From the NCBI GenBank assembly GCA_030035585.1, contig CM057461.1:2395001-2459000 (forward strand): 64,000 nucleotides of DNA, read 5' to 3'. Shown piece by piece: positions 9,546-20,403 of the stretch. The first letter of the stretch is position 1; each line of letters starts with the position of its first letter. The notes beneath the pieces are model-generated. The model saw only the letters and a program-made list of their open reading frames with translations. It ran no database searches and was not told the DNA's origin. A program made the position numbers and the translations under genes. Source of the stretch: Dugong dugon (taxonomy: Eukaryota; Chordata; Mammalia; Sirenia; Dugongidae).

Positions 9546-10471
9546 CAGGGAGGCGCTTCTCAGAGCTACTCTTGTGCTTCCACGGCGGCTTTGCTATCTG
9601 CGGTCACCACCCATGCCTCTCCCTGAACTTAAACCCCTTCACCATGTCTCAGCACCAACAAACCCCTTTTTTTGTTTTTAATTCTTACAACCGAAGTCAG
9701 AAAGAAAACATGGCTTGGCTTGGCGATGCCGTAAGTGACAAATGAAACCTATTAAAGTTGTGAAATTAGCAGAGCTGAGTGACATTTGTGAATTTAGCGC
9801 CGCTTCTACCACTTAACTAAACACTGCCATCCAAACTTTGACTAAGAAAAGAAGCTGTCACCTTTCCAAGTCACAAGGGACTCCAGTCATCATTTACAGT
9901 GAAGCGCCCCACACACAAAGGGCCGGTGCCACACCGCGACATCCACCTCCTAACGGCCAGCAGATGCCCTAGCTGATGACCCACAGGACGCAAGAGCTAT
10001 TTATCAAAAGGAGTAGAAAAGCTCTCTCACAATTTTCCAGTTACTAATATTCCCCGTGTGTTTCCAAAAGTCTACTTAGCTGTTAAAGGGTTTTTTTAAC
10101 GTCAACATTTAAAAAAATCCCAATATTTTGCAAAATATGATTTTTGTTCATTAAAAAGGCTGTTACTTAGATTAATATTTTGGAGCCACATAACCTGAAT
10201 GCTGTATCTGTAAAGAGTGCATCTACTGCAGGGTAAAGCAATGAAATAAGTAACATCATAGTCCTCAGACAAACGAAGTCTGAAACGCCAGGCCCAAGGG
10301 CAGACGTGGAGGAAAAGCCCCCGTTCTCTGGGGGGAGTGTAAGCTGACCCAGCTCTTTTGGGGAGCAAGGTAGTAACACCAGGGAAGGTGACAGTGCAAC
10401 CTCTCTTTGACCCAGCGATTGCATGTCCAGGTAACTCCTTTAGAGGGACTTTTTTAAACAGATGGATCGGA
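9546..10471. other. No gene seen
   Basis: Unassigned DNA. About 10080-10200 is AT-rich with runs of T and A but has no recognised repeat. Confidence 0.5.
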
Positions 10472-10944
10472 GGAAGTGGTGGTTCAGTCATAGAATTCTC
10501 GCCTTCCATGTGGGAGACCTGGGTTCAATTCCCGACCAATGCACCTCATGTGCAGCCACCACCTGTCTGTCAGTGGAGGCTTGTGTGTTGCTTTGATGCT
10601 GAACAAGTTTCAGTGGAGTTTCCAGACTAAGACTAGGAAGAAAGGCCTGGCAATCTACTTCCAAAAATCAGCTAATGAAAACCCTATGGATCACAACCCA
10701 ACACTGTTTGACTCACTTGCTTTGGATATGTTGCCAAGAGGGGTCACTCGCTGGAGGAGGACCAGTTTGGGCCCACGAGGGAGAGGGAGACCCTTGGGGA
10801 GACGGGTTGGCACAGTAGCCACAATGATGGACTCGAACCTGCTGGTGATGGGGAGGGTGACACAGGACCAGGACCCGGCGGTGCTTTGTTCTGGTGTCCA
10901 CGAGGTCACCCTGAGTTGGAGTCCACTAGACGGCGGTTATTGCT
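10472..10944 (+). mobile_element. tRNA-Gly-headed SINE/RTE chimera
   Basis: 10472-10544 is a tRNA-Gly-like head: A box tggttcagtcatagaattc, arm ctcgccttccatgtgggag whose anticodon position reads TCC, B box gggttcaattccc and acceptor end ccaatgcacc. A body follows that matches the RTE 5' leader (gtttcagtggagtttccag, aggaagaaaggcctggcaat). From about 10708 it becomes coding-derived RTE 3' sequence (LDMLPRGVTRWRRTSLG in one frame) and the normal RTE tail. Other copies of this SINE lack the longer ORF2-derived part. A tetranucleotide tract starts at its 3' end. It is not a functional tRNA. Confidence 0.85.
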
Positions 10945-11583
10945 CTCTCTCTCGCTTTCCTTCTCTGTTTATCTTATCTCTCTCTGTCTGTCTGTCTATC
11001 ATCTGTCTATCTATGTGTCTACCTATCTATCCATCCATCTGTCTACCTATCTATCCATCTGTCTATCCATCCGTCTATCCGTCTATCCGTCCGTCTATCC
11101 GTCCGTCTATCCATCCGTCTATCCATCTATCCATCCGTCTATCCGTCTATCCATCCGTCTATCCATCCGTCTATCTGTCTATCCATCTGTCTATCCATCC
11201 GTCTATCCATCCGTCTATCCATCCGTCTATCCATCCGTCTATCCATCCGTCTATCCATCCGTCTGTCCATCTGTCTGTCCATCTGTCTATCCATCCGTCT
11301 ATCTACCTGTCAATCCATCCGTCTATCCATCCGTCTGTCTATCCGTCTGTCTATCCATCTGTCTATCCATCCGTCTATCCATCCGTCTGTCTATCCGTCT
11401 GTCTATCCGTCTGTCTATCCGTCCGTCTATCCGTCCGTCTATCCATCTGTCTATCCATCTGTCCATCCATCCATCTATGTACCATCTACCTATCTACATA
11501 CCTACCTACCCATCATCTATCAATCTATCTATGGTTCTATCTGTCTATCTACCTACCTATCATCTATCCATCCATCCATCCAT
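10941..11583. repeat. Tetranucleotide microsatellite, (TCYR)n
   Basis: About 640 bp of tcta, tcca, tctg and tccg tetranucleotides, many arranged as a 12-mer near ccatccgtctat. It begins exactly where the chimeric SINE ends. Frames of 348 and 306 codons run through it encoding repetitive Tyr-Pro-Ser-Val and His-Pro-Ser-Ile, caused only by the absence of stops. Confidence 0.97.
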
Positions 11584-12589
11584 AGCAAAAGTACAAAAAC
11601 ATGGACTGGAGAGATACCACATTCTAAAGTGTTGCTTCTGGGGAAAGAAAGGAATACAGAGAAAGTCACCTTCTCCAAAATCTTGTTTCTTTAAGAAATC
11701 AGAAACGAATACGATAAAATACCAGTATCTGTTCACTCCAGATGGAGGACACCCCAGTGTTGGTTATGCCTTTTGTACTTTTCAGTGCTTTACTGAATTT
11801 TTTTAAGATGCAAAAGGAACCCACTTTCTTACTAAAAACAGAGGCACACACCCCACGTGGCAATCACACCCATAGGGAAGCAGCAGAGAGCAGTGATGGC
11901 CAGGCTAAGACTGTCACAGTGGGTCCCACCAGGGGCTCCATCCTGTTTGGAGGTGTGACCCTTCCATGTCTTAGTTGCTGGCAGTGTCTTCAAATTCACC
12001 AACATTCTCCACACATTCACTTGCTGGCTTAACCCACTGACTCCAGTGGAGTGACAGCAATGATCAAGAATTCTCCATTTTGATTATTAATAACCTGAGC
12101 AAATACATATGAAATTAATGATGACTGAGGAAATTTAATTATTTTCTGGAGAATGGTGGCGAAGATGTGAACAGCTTCCCTTCTGAGACATTCCGGGCAC
12201 TCGGGGGAAACGGTGGTTCATAAGCTGTTTTAATTAGCAAGGGGGCCCCTGAACTGCTTCCTCCCGCCCTTTCTTGGGTTCTTGGCAGGTTGGTGATGGA
12301 GAACATAGAGGAAGAAACACAAGGAAGGATGTGACGGGCTTCGGGAGGGAGGTGGGAGGGCCTGTTGGTTGGTTACAGCCTCCACAGAGCCGACTCTCAC
12401 TCCGCTGAATCCTTGGAAGCCACTTCTTCCGGCAGGTCAGGTGCCCCCAAGAGTTGAAATGTCCCATGTTATCTCTGCTCTTGAAACTACACAAAACCAG
12501 CCAGCCCCCAGTCAAACCACGTGGGTTCTGTCAGAAATCTAGACAACACTACCACAAACTCAGCTACTAGAATTGGAAAGGGTTACTGA
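11584..12589. other. No gene seen
   Basis: Single-copy-looking DNA with no recognised element. Confidence 0.5.
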
Positions 12590-12919
12590 AAATGGTAGAA
12601 GAACAGACAAATCCATCTCGGAAGTTCAGCCAGAGCGCTCCTTAGAAGCGAGGATGGCAAGACTTCGTCTCATGTACTTTGGACATGCTATCAGGAAGCA
12701 CTAGTCCCTGGAGAAGGACATCATGCTTGGTAAAGTAGACGGTCAGCAAAAAAAAGGAAGATCCTCAATGAGATGGACTGACGCAGTGGCTGCCAACGAG
12801 GGGCTCAAACCCAGCAATGATTGTGAGGATGGTGCAGGACCGGGCAGTGTTTTGTTCTGTTGTATACGGGGCCGCTAGGAGTCAGAACCGACCCGACGGC
12901 ACCTAACAACAACAACAAC
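12590..12919 (+). mobile_element. RTE LINE 3' end, sense
   Basis: Plus-strand ORF2 C-terminal region (gaacagacaaatccatctcgg, in part; catgtactttggacatgct) followed by the standard tail and an aac repeat. Stops and small indels break the frame. The 5' part is missing, as is usual for truncated LINE insertions. Confidence 0.88.
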
Positions 12920-13707
12920 CCTGAAAACGAGGGTGCTTTTGACTAGCCATCTCTCACCCATGGTGGCTTTATAAAACCTTCTTTGGGACAAGGACACCCC
13001 CACATGAAGGGGTCCATTTGGCACCCCCCGCACCCAGCATTTTGTCTGGTACGTGCAACTCCCCTGGTAGTGCTTGAACGGAGCTGGAACCCCGAGATCA
13101 GAAGCTGAGGTTGTGTGGCCCAGAGAGCATCTGCCTGTCCCCTGATCATAGATGAGTAGGTTTCCATGAACTAGACCTTGGCATTTGGGGTATTTATTCT
13201 CCTATGTTCCAAAGCCCCCATTTCAAACACAGCTCTATGTGGTGTCGTGAATAGTTTGCAACGCTGTCCTCATTTCCAAAACACAAGGACCATATTAACT
13301 GATACATTTTTGACTGGATTGTATATGTCTTTTTCAAGTAATTTTACTTCTTTCAATAAAGGCAATTCTTTACATGTGCTACTGCATGCAAGATCTTTCT
13401 ACAAGCGGTTTCTAACACCAGAGAACGATCCATTGCTGTTCAGGAACCCACTTGCTCATTGAGCTTTCCCGAGTAGCTGGTCTGTGGTGGCCCCACTCCA
13501 GGTGTCGGGGAGACACAGGCACGAGAGACGCATGGCAGAACTGATGCTGGAGCACCCACGCTGAGGACTGGGCAGGGGGCAAGAGATGGGGTGTGTGGAA
13601 TCTGGAGTGTTGCCTGCCCTTCCTCCACCCTGGAGTGCTCGCCCCTGGCCACAGGCTGCAGGCGGATGGCCGCCCTGGACACTGGGTGCAGCAGGGGAGG
13701 CAGGAGG
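12920..13707. other. No gene seen
   Basis: No repeat or exon recognised. The 142-codon minus-strand frame at 13440-13868 overlaps the next SINE and looks accidental. Confidence 0.5.
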
Positions 13708-13884
13708 AGGCCTGGTGGCGCAGCAGTTAAGCGCTCAGCTGCTAGCTGAAAGGTTGACTGTTTGATCCCATGCAGTGGCTCCGAAAGGTCACAGCCTTGA
13801 AAACTCTGTGGAACGGTTCTACTCTGCACACGTGGAGTTACCAAGAGCCAGAACTGACTGGATTGCAACTAACAACAACAGGGA
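13708..13884 (+). mobile_element. AfroSINE, sense
   Basis: Head gcctggtggcgcagcagttaa, shortened body (ctccgaaaggtcacagcctt) and tail gccagaactgactgg with aacaacaac. A small internal deletion removes most of the agaaaga block. Confidence 0.88.
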
Positions 13885-14346
13885 GTTTTCTAAACTACCC
13901 AGAAGCCAAGGAGAGACTCCAAAGAATGGTGGGGTAGGGTGGGGCTCCCTGTTGTTGAAAGGAGCTGGCACGGCACCGTCTTCACAGCCATGCGGCCCGG
14001 TTGATTTGACCTGGCAGAGAGCCGGTGGTAGTTACCAGGGGTGTAAGCACTGCCTCGGAGGGCTGGGAAGAATAGCCAGGACTTGTCGGCCACACTGGCC
14101 CCTTCCCTGGAGCTGTGATGTCTCAGATGCTCGAGAGCACCGTTCTTTCAGAACCTAACTGCACAGCCACGCCGGCTTCTGCCTCCTCAGGCTCTTTCAA
14201 CCTCGCCTTTGAAAGGCCCAGCTTGTGGCTCCCCACACGTATCTGCCTTTGAGTCTGCAGACGGCAGGAGAGTGGGTTTAAAAAGTGCACCAGAAAAATG
14301 ACTGCTCTGGGGATGGGGAGCGGACGGGGTGAGTGGGACTGTACGG
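13885..14346. other. No gene seen
   Basis: Moderately GC-rich unassigned sequence between a SINE and a DNA transposon. Confidence 0.5.
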
Positions 14347-14547
14347 CAGGGGTGGGTCACCCATAAGCAAGGTAAGCACGGGCTTACTTGTGCTTACTTA
14401 CTAGTCTGTACTGATCAAATTCACAATTCCACTGCATTCCAGTCACATCTCATGTGGTGAAACCCATGTGAAACTGTTCACTGCAGACGATCTGGTAAGC
14501 AAGGTGAGCACTGTGCTTTACCTGGCCTGTTGGGTAAACTGCCCCTG
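14347..14547 (+). mobile_element. hAT-type MITE with TIRs and 8-bp target duplication
   Basis: A 201-bp non-coding element. The left end CAGGGGTGGGTCACCC and the right end GGGTAAACTGCCCCTG are inverted repeats of the hAT pattern (CAGNGGT). The flanking octamers are CTGTACGG on the left and CTGTACAG on the right, matching at 7 of 8 positions, and 8-bp duplications are the hAT rule. The two halves are imperfect inverted copies (gtaagcaaggt near each end, two related ttcaca/tgtgaa segments inside), so it can fold back. A second copy is at 3856-4010. I cannot name the family. Confidence 0.8.
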
Positions 14548-14990
14548 CTGTACAGAGCCCGCTGCCGCCTCTCCAAGCTGCTGTGTGCACGTTTAGTTAA
14601 AGACAGAGAGGGGCGATTTCCTCCCGTGTTTGTCTTTTATCTTTAGTAGCGTGGTGGGAGGCAGCCAGCGGAGAACCTGGCTAAGGATTCGCCTGCTGTG
14701 TGCGGGGTGTGAGACCTCCCCTTCCTCCCCTCCTCCCTCCTGGGATGCCGTCTCCGGGACCATCCGCTGACAGACTGCCCCCTGCAGTGCCATCAGCCGC
14801 CCCCTCTCGGGGAATTCAGCATCGCATGGTCTGGCCACAGCACCGGTGCCCGGGATATGCGATTTCTGTGAGCGGAAAAAGCACCAGAAATGACGAGTAA
14901 ACTTTGGACTGCAAGTGGCAGGCCTCTCGCGGGCACTAAGAAACAGTATTTCACAATCCCTTTTCACATGCCTCAATGTTAGCGGGCAGT
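14548..14990. other. No gene seen
   Basis: GC-rich around 14700-14830, with no recognised exon or repeat. Confidence 0.5.
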
Positions 14991-15194
14991 TCCCGGCTGG
15001 CACAAACTGTTAAGCGCTCAGCAACTAACCAGAAGACCGGCGGTTTAAACCCACCCAGAGGCATCTTGGAAGACAGGCCTGGCGATCTGCTTCTAAAAGG
15101 CTTTCTGCTTTTGAAAACCCTATGGAGCAGTCCTACTGTGCACACGTGGGGCCGCCGTGAGTCAGAACCCACTGGATGTCAACTAACAACAACA
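14991..15194 (+). mobile_element. AfroSINE, short-body type, sense
   Basis: Head lacking its first bases (ggcacaaactgttaagcgct), body tcttggaagacaggcctggc with a small local duplication (ctgcttctaaaaggctttct), tail gtcagaacccactgg and aacaacaaca. Confidence 0.88.
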
Positions 15195-15430
15195 TGTTAG
15201 CAGAGACGTGTTGTGCGTGTGACGAACATGGTTTGGAAAAGAAGGGAAATGCTCAGAAGTGGTACAAACCCAAACCCTGGTGTTCCCTAACCCTTAAACA
15301 AGCAGGGCAGGCCCCCAGCCCAGCTCCAGAGGCCCTCACTCCCCACCCCAACCCTGCTGGGGAGTCTGCAGAAAGGGAGGAAGCTGAGTGCGGGGTTTGG
15401 CTGCTTCTGGGGATGCTAGAGCATTGCTCA

Positions 15431-15605
15431 TTCACTCGTTCATGTTCCTCTATTTGAGTATCACTCATTCAATCATTCATATGCATTTATTTGAGTATCA
15501 CCCATTCAGTCATTCATGTTCCTCTATTTGCATATCATTCACTCATTTATGTTCATCTATGTTAAGCATCACTCATTCAGCCATTCATGTCCAACTATGT
15601 TGAGC
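15431..15605. repeat. ATTC-rich tandem repeat, ~40-45-bp unit
   Basis: About four degenerate copies of a unit combining cattcatgttcctctatt with gagtatcactcattca. It probably grew from a simple (ATTC)n tract. Confidence 0.85.
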
Positions 15606-15928
15606 ACACCTACCACTCTAGTACATGAAACACATGGCGGACTAGCAGGAGAGTGGAAGTACAGACGGCCGAGGGCTGAGCTAGCCGGATGTTCTTCCTA
15701 AAGTGCCCCAAGACCTGCCGCCAGGGACACAAGCTGCGCTCAGAGGGCTCTCTGTCGTCACCATCACTTCTGAACAAGGAGCCTCGTGCTTTCGGCTTGC
15801 ACGAGGTCCCAAATCAGGTAGCTGGCTCTGACTGTGCATACTTAACTCATCTTTAGGAACACTTTACCAAAAAGGTTTTCCGGACAACTGGAAATCAATT
15901 TATTTCAAAGTGTGATATTATTACCAGT
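15606..15928. other. No gene seen
   Basis: Short unassigned stretch without recognised repeats. Confidence 0.5.
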
Positions 15929-16134
15929 GGTCAGTGGTTAGAAACCACCCAGCAGCTCCACGGGAGAAAGACCTGGTAATCTGCTTCTGTGAAAACTCCA
16001 GCCTAGGAAACCGTGTGGGGCAGTTGTACTCTGTCACACAGGGTCACTATGATGCGCAGAGCTGCCGGGTGGGACAAAACCATCAACCTTACGGTTAGCA
16101 GTCGAGTGCTTAACCACTGCACCACAGGGCTCCT
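15929..16134. mobile_element. AfroSINE pieces in opposite orientation
   Basis: 15929-16052 is a sense AfroSINE body and tail (cagctccacgggagaaagac to cagggtcactatga). 16063-16134 is an antisense head (ttacggttagcagtcgagtg, then caccacagggctcc). Together they form a joined head-inverted element or two truncated insertions. Confidence 0.8.
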
Positions 16135-16184
16135 TGTTTGGTGTCTAACTGCCAATAATCTGCCGGTGAGGGCAGTAAATCATT

Positions 16185-16245
16185 ACATCATGCTTCTGAG
16201 CCTCAACTTCCTCATCTATGAAATGGAAATAATTATCATCCCTCC
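16185..16245 (+). mobile_element. MIR fragment
   Basis: The gcctcaacttcctcatctat stretch followed by gaaatggaaataat matches the ancient MIR core (cctcagtttcctcatctgta). Short and old. Confidence 0.5.
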
Positions 16246-16413
16246 CCCCACCCCCCAGCCCAGGTCAGGAGGTTTCTGGGAGCTCAGCTATAGTGACGGC
16301 TTCAATCCTGGAGGAAATGGTCAGCTTTAAGGGCAGACGCTCCGTATGAATAAGTCTGTGAGAGTTTATGTTAAGTGGGAGAATGGAATGAATGTATTTT
16401 ATTCTCTCTTCTT

Positions 16414-16700
16414 GGAGGCACGGTGGTCCTGTGGTAGTCTCGCCTTCCCTGCGGGAGACCTGGGATCAATTTCCAGCCAATGCACCTCTTGTGCAGCCTC
16501 CACCAGACAGTCTTACGTGCTGCTCATGTTGACAGGTTTCAGTGGAGCTTCCAGACTAAGGCAGACTAGGAAGAAAGGCCTGGTGATCTACGGCTGAAAA
16601 CCAGCCAGTGAAAACCCCATGGATTACAACATTCAGATCCCGTTGTGCACGGGATCGCTATGAGCCGGCCGACTCCAGGGCAGCTGCAACATCAACAAGA
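16414..16700 (+). mobile_element. tRNA-Gly-headed SINE, sense
   Basis: Head ggaggcacggtggtcctgtg with ctcgccttccctgcgggag (anticodon position TCC), a four-base loss beside it, and ccagccaatgcacc. The body matches the RTE 5' leader (caggtttcagtggagcttcc). It then has the short RTE tail without ORF2-derived codons, ending in aacatcaacaaga. Confidence 0.85.
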
Positions 16701-18626
16701 CGGTCATTGGTCATCGTCTGCCCTGGCCATATGGGAGGTTGCCACCAGGGGGCAATGTTTTCTCCACGGCATCCCAGGGAGGGAGACCCCCTGGGGAGAC
16801 CAGCAGGGGTGCAGTTTAGGGAAAGGTCTACAAAGAAACAAAACCTGGTGGGACGTTCACAGAGACCCCACTTCTGTAACTCAGGCTGCTCGCTGACGCT
16901 GAAGACTGCAACCCAAACAAGACCAGAGCCCGCCCTTTCCCTCGTCTGCAAACAACCAGCCAGGTGGCTTTGGCTGATTCCCTGCCTTCAGTCAGATCCG
17001 TGAGACTGTGATTTCACCGGCTTAAAAAAAAAACACACAGACACACACATTAAATACAGAACACACACACCAAGCCACACACAGTCATGGAAAGCAGGTA
17101 AATGCAAAGCAATTGTTTTTGCTTTGTCTCTTCCACCAAACCATCCACTGGATCGCCATTTTTCACCCCAGCCAGCTATTGTCCCAGCTCCACAGCTAAG
17201 TCAAATGGTGCCACATCTGCCATGAAATATTACAGCAAGTGGGAAATGAGGGGAAAAGAGGAACAATCTAAATAATAGTTTAAGCCACAAAGTAATACGT
17301 CTATAGTGCACTGCAAATATAATTTTGCAGAATGCACAGAACAGATGTCGCTGAAAATCAAAATTTCCAGCTGGATGTCCAGATTAAATGATGATATTCC
17401 AGGACGAGATTAAAACAATGATTTAAGATAGAAATTGAGTTATATTATCTCATGCCTGCCTACCGCTGAATATGTTAATGGAGCACATTTGTTAGCGTTC
17501 AGTCAATTCATCATCCTAAACAGGAGAAAATGGGGAATCCTATCAGACGAACAACAGGAACAGCCAGAAACACCTCCGCAAACGCGCTGCAGATGGAAGG
17601 ATGATGTGGCCAGGTGCGTATTTGGGAGTCAGGGTGTCTAGGTGTGCTTATTGCTCTTCAAGGTAGCAGAGTTAATCTTTTGGAAGCAACCTCATTGCCC
17701 GTCGTAGCTGCCTGTCTAAATGCTTCTGGAAGGCCCTGCCTTCCCTCCAGCGCAGAGGAGTAATTAGGCCTTGTGCTTGCAAGATGTGCAGAGCCCAGAG
17801 CTCCCACCGTTAGCTCCTGCTCACGTCCTCACCCTAGTTATTCCCTTTGAAGAGTGGACGGCTGCCCTGGCCCTATGAGATGCTGTTCAGTAATGCAAAC
17901 GGAGGCGGCCTCGCTAACGGCCCCAGCACATAGAGCTGCCTTAACTGCAGGGAAAGGCAGCCCGAGACGTATCTGATAAAGAGAGGAAGTGTGGGAGAGG
18001 CAGGCCTGCTCTGGGCCAGGGTCTGACATGAGCACCAAGCCTCTGGTGGGTGTTGCACCCAGCCCCCTCCTCTCAGGCCACTCCGTGCTCCCCACATCCC
18101 GGAGGACACCCAGTCAGAGCACAGCTTGTTCAGCCACCTTTGCTCAGGGTGTTCACGTGCATGGGCGGTGCATCTAGGAACAGCTGTGCTTCGTGGTGGC
18201 CTCTGCCACGGGTGGACACAGCAGCCCCACTAGGTGTCTCACCCCTCCCTGCACCGTGCTGCCATCAGCCCTGTCCTGGGGCCCTCAGCCTCTTGGTCGC
18301 CTTTGCTGCTGTGGCTGTGTCCTTTCTCCTTACGGCTCGCTCACCTTGCGCTCAGGGACCCGCCCCTGCTGGTGGCCTGCTCTGGCTGTGCCCCTCCGAG
18401 CCTCCTCCTCCTGGCAGCTCCCCCTCCACTCTCCCCAGGTCCTAACCCTGAAGCTGTGCCCCCTTGCTCCACGTCCCCCCAGGCACCAAGGACGGAATGG
18501 TGGGAGCACCCACACCACCCTTTCCTCTCCAGTGACACGCCATCCTCCCCACTGTCAGTGGCGCCCTTCTCTGCTGCCTTACACACTCCTCCTGCCGGAG
18601 TCACCCCCAAACCCTCCAGCTGCCCC
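16701..18626. other. No gene seen; CA tract and AT-rich block
   Basis: Mostly single-copy-looking. 17025-17085 is an A run followed by degenerate CA. 17210-17530 is AT-rich without stops or repeats of note and might be conserved non-coding DNA. 18050-18600 is GC-rich and gives overlapping frames in several phases, none resembling a known protein. Confidence 0.45.
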
Positions 18627-18812
18627 GAATCCTCCCAACTCATGACGACCCCGTGTATGTTAGAGCAGAACTGTACTCCAGAGGGTTCTCAAGGGCTGAT
18701 TTTTCAGAATTAGATAGCCAGGCCTTTCTTCTGAAGCACCTCTGGGGTGACTTGAAACTCCCACCTTTCAGTTAGCAGCCGAGCATGTTAACCATTTGCA
18801 CCACCAGGGCCT
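18627..18812 (-). mobile_element. AfroSINE, short-body type, antisense
   Basis: Tail actcatgacgaccccgtg, body gggctgatttttcagaatta, head ttagcagccgagcatgttaa and ccaccagggcctc. Its first tail bases are worn. Confidence 0.88.
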
Positions 18813-19999
18813 CGGTTTCCTCGCCTTTTCTCCACTCTCCGTGGGGCACTCACACCCCCACCCACTCTGCTCCCCGCTGAGGCAGACCAGTCAGTGCATA
18901 TGTTCAGCCATCACCCACATTTCTTTTGTTTCCTCACTGTATCTTTTGTCCACTTTTCCGTTTTTTCCCCCTGTTGAGTGGCCTTTTTCTTAGTGGCTTG
19001 TACTACAGACAGCTGCATCTGGACACAGGCTGCCTTTGACATGAGGGTCGGGAAGGCCCAGTTCTAGGGATCTCTGAGCTTTGAATGAAAAGAACACCTG
19101 GTCCAGACTATCTGTCCCCCTGCTGATCAAGGCACACAGCCCATCAGAACCTTGAATGGGACCTCCTTCCACGTGAAGGCCAGGGAAGAATCGGGCAGCC
19201 CAGGGTGTGGTGTGATCTGGGCGCAGTCCCGCTCCGGGGGTCGGCTGCCTCTCGCTGGGGCCTTCTCTGAGTTCTGCGTGGTGACTCAGGATGGCGCACA
19301 GGACACGGCGGGTCAGGAAACGGGCCCTGTGGCTCGTTTTGGTTTTGCTCTCATTTGTTTCTGTCAGCATCTTCTTCCAGGGCGGCAGCGCGCCGAGGGG
19401 CGGCAGCAGGCGCCACTTCCGGGAAGCTCCTGGACGCCTTTACAGCTGCGGATCCTGGCCAGGGTGAAGCCCCCGCGAGCTGCCCACTGGAGCAGTACAA
19501 AAGATAAGAACAAACTTTAAAGTCCTGGATAATCCTGGCTTTAGTAATAAATAGTTTTATCTAAATCTTGCTTTTAAAATTGCATTTCCCCGACTGCTGC
19601 CCGCAGAAGGGAGCGTCCTCATCCAATCTTCCGTCTGCCTCTGAGAGCTTTAACCCCAGGGCCCCGCAGCCAGGCTGGGCAGCTCGTCTCTACCTCATCT
19701 CAAAACCATCCTGGGCTCCACAAGCTCGGACTCAATCAGCGGCCATCTCCCAGCCAGGGACGGGTTAAGACACGTGAGGTCCCTCAGCACTGCCAATCTC
19801 TTGTGCCCCCTCCCTCCTCTGCTTACTCAGGCATTTGAAAGAACGGGATATGTGAGTTATATATATACACGTACACACACACACGTATATCTGTATGTGT
19901 ATACGTGTGTGTCAATGACATAACTCCTTCGTAAATGCAACTATAATATTACATACGCTGATCTGAATTAATTTAGCAAACACTTTGATAACATGCAAT
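18813..19999. other. No gene seen; small CpG cluster
   Basis: Unassigned. Around 19380-19425 several CpGs cluster beside cacttccgggaagc, which holds an ETS-type core and a TTCNNNGAA spacing. The cluster is too short for a CpG island call. Confidence 0.4.
19856..19915. repeat. TA/CA microsatellite with perfect hairpin
   Basis: Arms 19877-19889 (acacacacgtata) and 19900-19912 (tatacgtgtgtgt) are exact reverse complements of 13 bases around a 10-base loop. Confidence 0.85.
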
Positions 20000-20095
20000 A
20001 GGTGGCACATATTGTTCTAGCACTTTAACGAATTTGACCCATTTTACAGATGGGAAAACTGAAGCAAGAGAAGGTCACCCAGCCAGGGTGATTCC
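20000..20095 (-). mobile_element. MIR fragment, antisense
   Basis: The cccattttacagatgggaaa stretch, followed by actgaagcaagagaagg and tcacccag, is the reverse-complemented MIR core. Confidence 0.55.
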
Positions 20096-20286
20096 GGGTC
20101 CCCTTACTGTGCCTTTCTCCCTACTCAAAAATCACCCTTGCCTTCTGTATTTCAAGGCCGTCCACACAGTTCAGTCTTCTCTTTCCCTTGCCTGCAGGTA
20201 TGGGGGCCTGGACTCCCCCTACCCCCTTTCAATGACCCATAAACCTGGATAGGAATGGTCCTGCCAGCAATGATGGCAGAGCAGGT

Positions 20287-20403
20287 AGCTCTGTCAGACA
20301 CGTGGTCAGCACCTCCTGGGTGAACAGCTCTGTCAGACACGTGGTCAGCACCTCCCGGGTGAACAGCTCTGTCAGACACGTGGTCAGCACCTCCTGGGTG
20401 AAC
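20287..20403. repeat. 39-bp repeat, three near-identical copies
   Basis: Units start at 20287, 20326 and 20365 (agctctgtcagacacgtggt ...). They differ at a single visible position (cctcctggg versus cctcccggg). Because 39 is a multiple of three, the minus strand shows a 13-residue repeat inside a chance frame. Confidence 0.97.

Noticed and set aside
10472..10544. Functional tRNA-Gly gene (also 16414-16486 and 43139-43212)
   Set aside because: The head keeps A- and B-box-like sequence and the acceptor end, but it is followed by a SINE body, has stem mismatches and repeats at several loci.
10539..11806. Open frames of 348 and 306 codons, apparently Tyr/Pro/Ser-rich repetitive proteins
   Set aside because: They run from a SINE through a TCTA/TCCG tetranucleotide tract that has no stops in these phases. 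Several phases stay open together and there is no gene context.
18050..18713. Possible GC-rich exon or promoter with overlapping frames up to 159 codons
   Set aside because: Three phases are open at once from low stop density in GC-rich DNA. I saw no domain match, convincing splice sites or CpG-island-level CpG.
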